A stretch of 51,979 nt of DNA from Bacteroidota bacterium. Lineage in GTDB: Bacteria; Bacteroidota; Ignavibacteria; Tepidaquicellales; Tepidaquicellaceae. The DNA lies in assembly GCA_018266845.1 (NCBI GenBank), contig JAFDZO010000042.1:1-51979 (forward strand), read 5' to 3'. Below are positions 51,067 through 51,979 of this stretch, one piece after another; the first letter of the stretch is position 1; the number at the start of each line of letters is the position of its first letter. Position numbers and translations under genes: made by a program. The notes under the pieces are model-generated. The model did no database searches. It was not told where the DNA came from and was given only the letters and a program-made list of their open reading frames with translations.

Positions 51067-51354
51067 ATCTTCATCAGTTTTATGATTTCAATTTTGCGCT
51101 TGCAATGCCAGCCTTGATTGGAATGTTTAACTGCAATTTAGTATCATTCTTTTCCGCAAGGAAGAGGATAAGCATCTTTCGGGAGAAAAGTATAAACCAT
51201 TAGGAGGATGGTTCCGAACGATGTTAAGACGCAAGTCTTTTACGAGATTTAATAAGGGCGGGTAAACGGGAAAAAAATCTTTTTTCGGAATTCCCGGTGA
51301 GATAGTTTTTCTTTAAAAATGATTTCCTAAAAAACTACCGGAAGGAGAATCAAC
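51067..51354 (+). other. Leader region of khpA with several hairpins
   Basis: About 290 bp without a gene. Hairpins: AACCAT/ATGGTT (51195-51213), AAGAC-GCAA-GTCTT with a GNRA-type loop (51226-51239), and CGGGAA/TTCCCG with an inner A/T stem (51267-51296). A ribosome site GGAAGGAG precedes the ATG at 51355. May be a structured 5' leader; no known riboswitch was recognised. Confidence 0.4.
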
Positions 51355-51609
51355 ATGAAAAACTTCATTGAATTTATCGCCAAACACCTGGTTGATAAAC
51401 CTGAAGCAGTAGTAATAGAAGAAACTGAAGAAGGAAACAAAATTAAATACAAGCTTTTCGTTGATGAAACGGAAACAGGAAAGGTAATCGGAAAGCAGGG
51501 CAGAACAGCCAAAGCTATCCGAACTCTGCTGGGCGCAATTGCAGCAAAGCAGGGCAAGATTGCCATTCTTGAAATTCCCGACAGACACGAAAAGAATGAA
51601 CAGCAATAA
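51355..51609 (+). CDS. khpA: KH-domain RNA-binding protein KhpA
   Basis: 84 residues with a strong ribosome site (GGAAGGAG). Single KH domain: VDETETGKVIGKQGRTAKAI, with the GxxG loop (GKQG), and RTLLGAIAAKQGKIAILEI. KhpA binds RNA, often with KhpB, and is regularly found between rpsP and rimM as here. The N-terminal FIEFIAKHLVDKPEAVVIEE fits the family. Confidence 0.93.
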   Translation: MKNFIEFIAKHLVDKPEAVVIEETEEGNKIKYKLFVDETETGKVIGKQGRTAKAIRTLLGAIAAKQGKIAILEIPDRHEKNEQQ

Positions 51610-51612
51610 AGA

Positions 51613-51979
51613 TTGAACTACAAAGATTTCATTTGCATAGGAAAAGTTACAGGCTGCTTAGGTATTAAGGGAGTATTGAAGATAACGCCGATCACGGATT
51701 TCCCCGACAGGTTTTTAAAGTTGAAAAGAGTTTTTCTTTTTGACGATAAAAAATTTTTGTTTGAGCTGAACCGGAAGGATGAGTTTGAATTCATAATTGA
51801 GAAGTGCGAAGTTACCTCTTCGCAGATTACTCTCAAGCTTGAAGGAATAAACTCACGGGAAGATGCAAACGATATAATGAACAGGGAAATTCTTATCCCG
51901 GAAAGCGAGAGAATCGCGCTTCCAAAGGGAAAGTTTTTTCATTACGAGATAATCGGCTTTGATGTTTATTCCCGAAATG
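51613..51979 (+). CDS. rimM: Ribosome maturation factor RimM (partial)
   Basis: TTG start 3 bp after the KhpA stop; runs off the right end at about residue 122. Reads YKDFICIGKVTGCLGIKGVL, PITDFPDRFLKLKRVFLF, LKLEGINSREDANDIMNREI, then ALPKGKFFHYEIIGF, matching RimM (GxIxxxxGxxGxxxVxxxT and the AExLxG region). It helps 30S subunit maturation and binds S19. Fits the rpsP-khpA-rimM order. Confidence 0.93.
   Translation, partial: MNYKDFICIGKVTGCLGIKGVLKITPITDFPDRFLKLKRVFLFDDKKFLFELNRKDEFEFIIEKCEVTSSQITLKLEGINSREDANDIMNREILIPESERIALPKGKFFHYEIIGFDVYSRN

Noticed and set aside
50984-51354. SRP 4.5S RNA between rpsP and khpA
   Set aside because: The conserved apical SRP core (GGAAG...AGCA context with paired GGUC/CC) could not be found; only generic hairpins are seen.
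1-51979. tRNA or rRNA genes
   Set aside because: No T-loop GGTTCGAATCC-like word with matching acceptor stem and no 16S/23S landmark sequence was seen on either strand.

Overview
The window is AT-rich bacterial DNA. It most likely comes from the Ignavibacteria / Chlorobi-Bacteroidota (FCB) side of the tree. The main clue is a run of secreted proteins ending in a type IX secretion (T9SS) C-terminal sorting domain of the QNYPNPFNPST...LKVFDLLGKEV...GIYFYTL type. Also consistent are Bacteroidota-style promoter matches (TTTG / TAnnTTTG), weak Shine-Dalgarno use and frequent TTG starts. The right edge is conserved chromosome (ffh-rpsP-khpA-rimM), so this is a chromosomal segment with a large accessory region on its left, not a plasmid or phage.

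Layout. (1) 142-13273: a small acidic protein, then an array of eleven diverged paralogous secreted proteins (nine on +, two on -) plus decayed copies. Several are joined by stop/start overlaps. The array also holds a lipoprotein gene and a CI/LexA-type (HTH + S24) regulator gene. (2) 13274-15241: a leftover T9SS sorting domain and two lipoproteins. (3) 15271-17003: an AbiEi/AbiEii type IV toxin-antitoxin pair with an inverted repeat directly against the antitoxin start. (4) 17025-22536: four related outer-membrane beta-barrel proteins, a PD-(D/E)XK nuclease-like protein and a lipoprotein. (5) 22731-23681: an isoaspartyl peptidase/asparaginase gene with no ordinary start codon. (6) 23752-39374: eight minus-strand genes for T9SS-exported proteins, most of them YCF48/BNR beta-propellers, with near-repeated sorting-domain DNA. 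(7) 39891-45000: a small HTH protein, an unknown protein, a palindrome-rich spacer, an overlapping gene pair including a retropepsin-like aspartic protease, and a single-chain restriction-modification enzyme broken by a one-base frameshift. (8) 45001-47658: a hairpin cluster and two lipoproteins of the same family as region 2, with a duplicated 3' end. (9) 47679-48925: a two-gene toxin-antitoxin-like cassette between perfect 51-bp direct repeats. (10) 49163-51979: housekeeping ffh, rpsP, khpA and partial rimM.

How the parts fit. Nearly every accessory gene encodes either an envelope or secreted protein in an expanded paralog family (secreted YD-like proteins, lipoproteins, barrels, T9SS propellers) or a defence/toxin-antitoxin module (AbiE, restriction-modification, HTH pairs). 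Decayed copies, partial duplications, dispersed palindromes and direct repeats show that the region turns over by duplication and loss. The best candidate for something undescribed is the left-hand array: translationally coupled secreted paralogs with a shared N-terminal NKVK-type motif and an aromatic C-terminus whose codons contain the next gene's start, preceded by a tandem palindromic repeat. The 51-bp-flanked two-gene cassette is the second.
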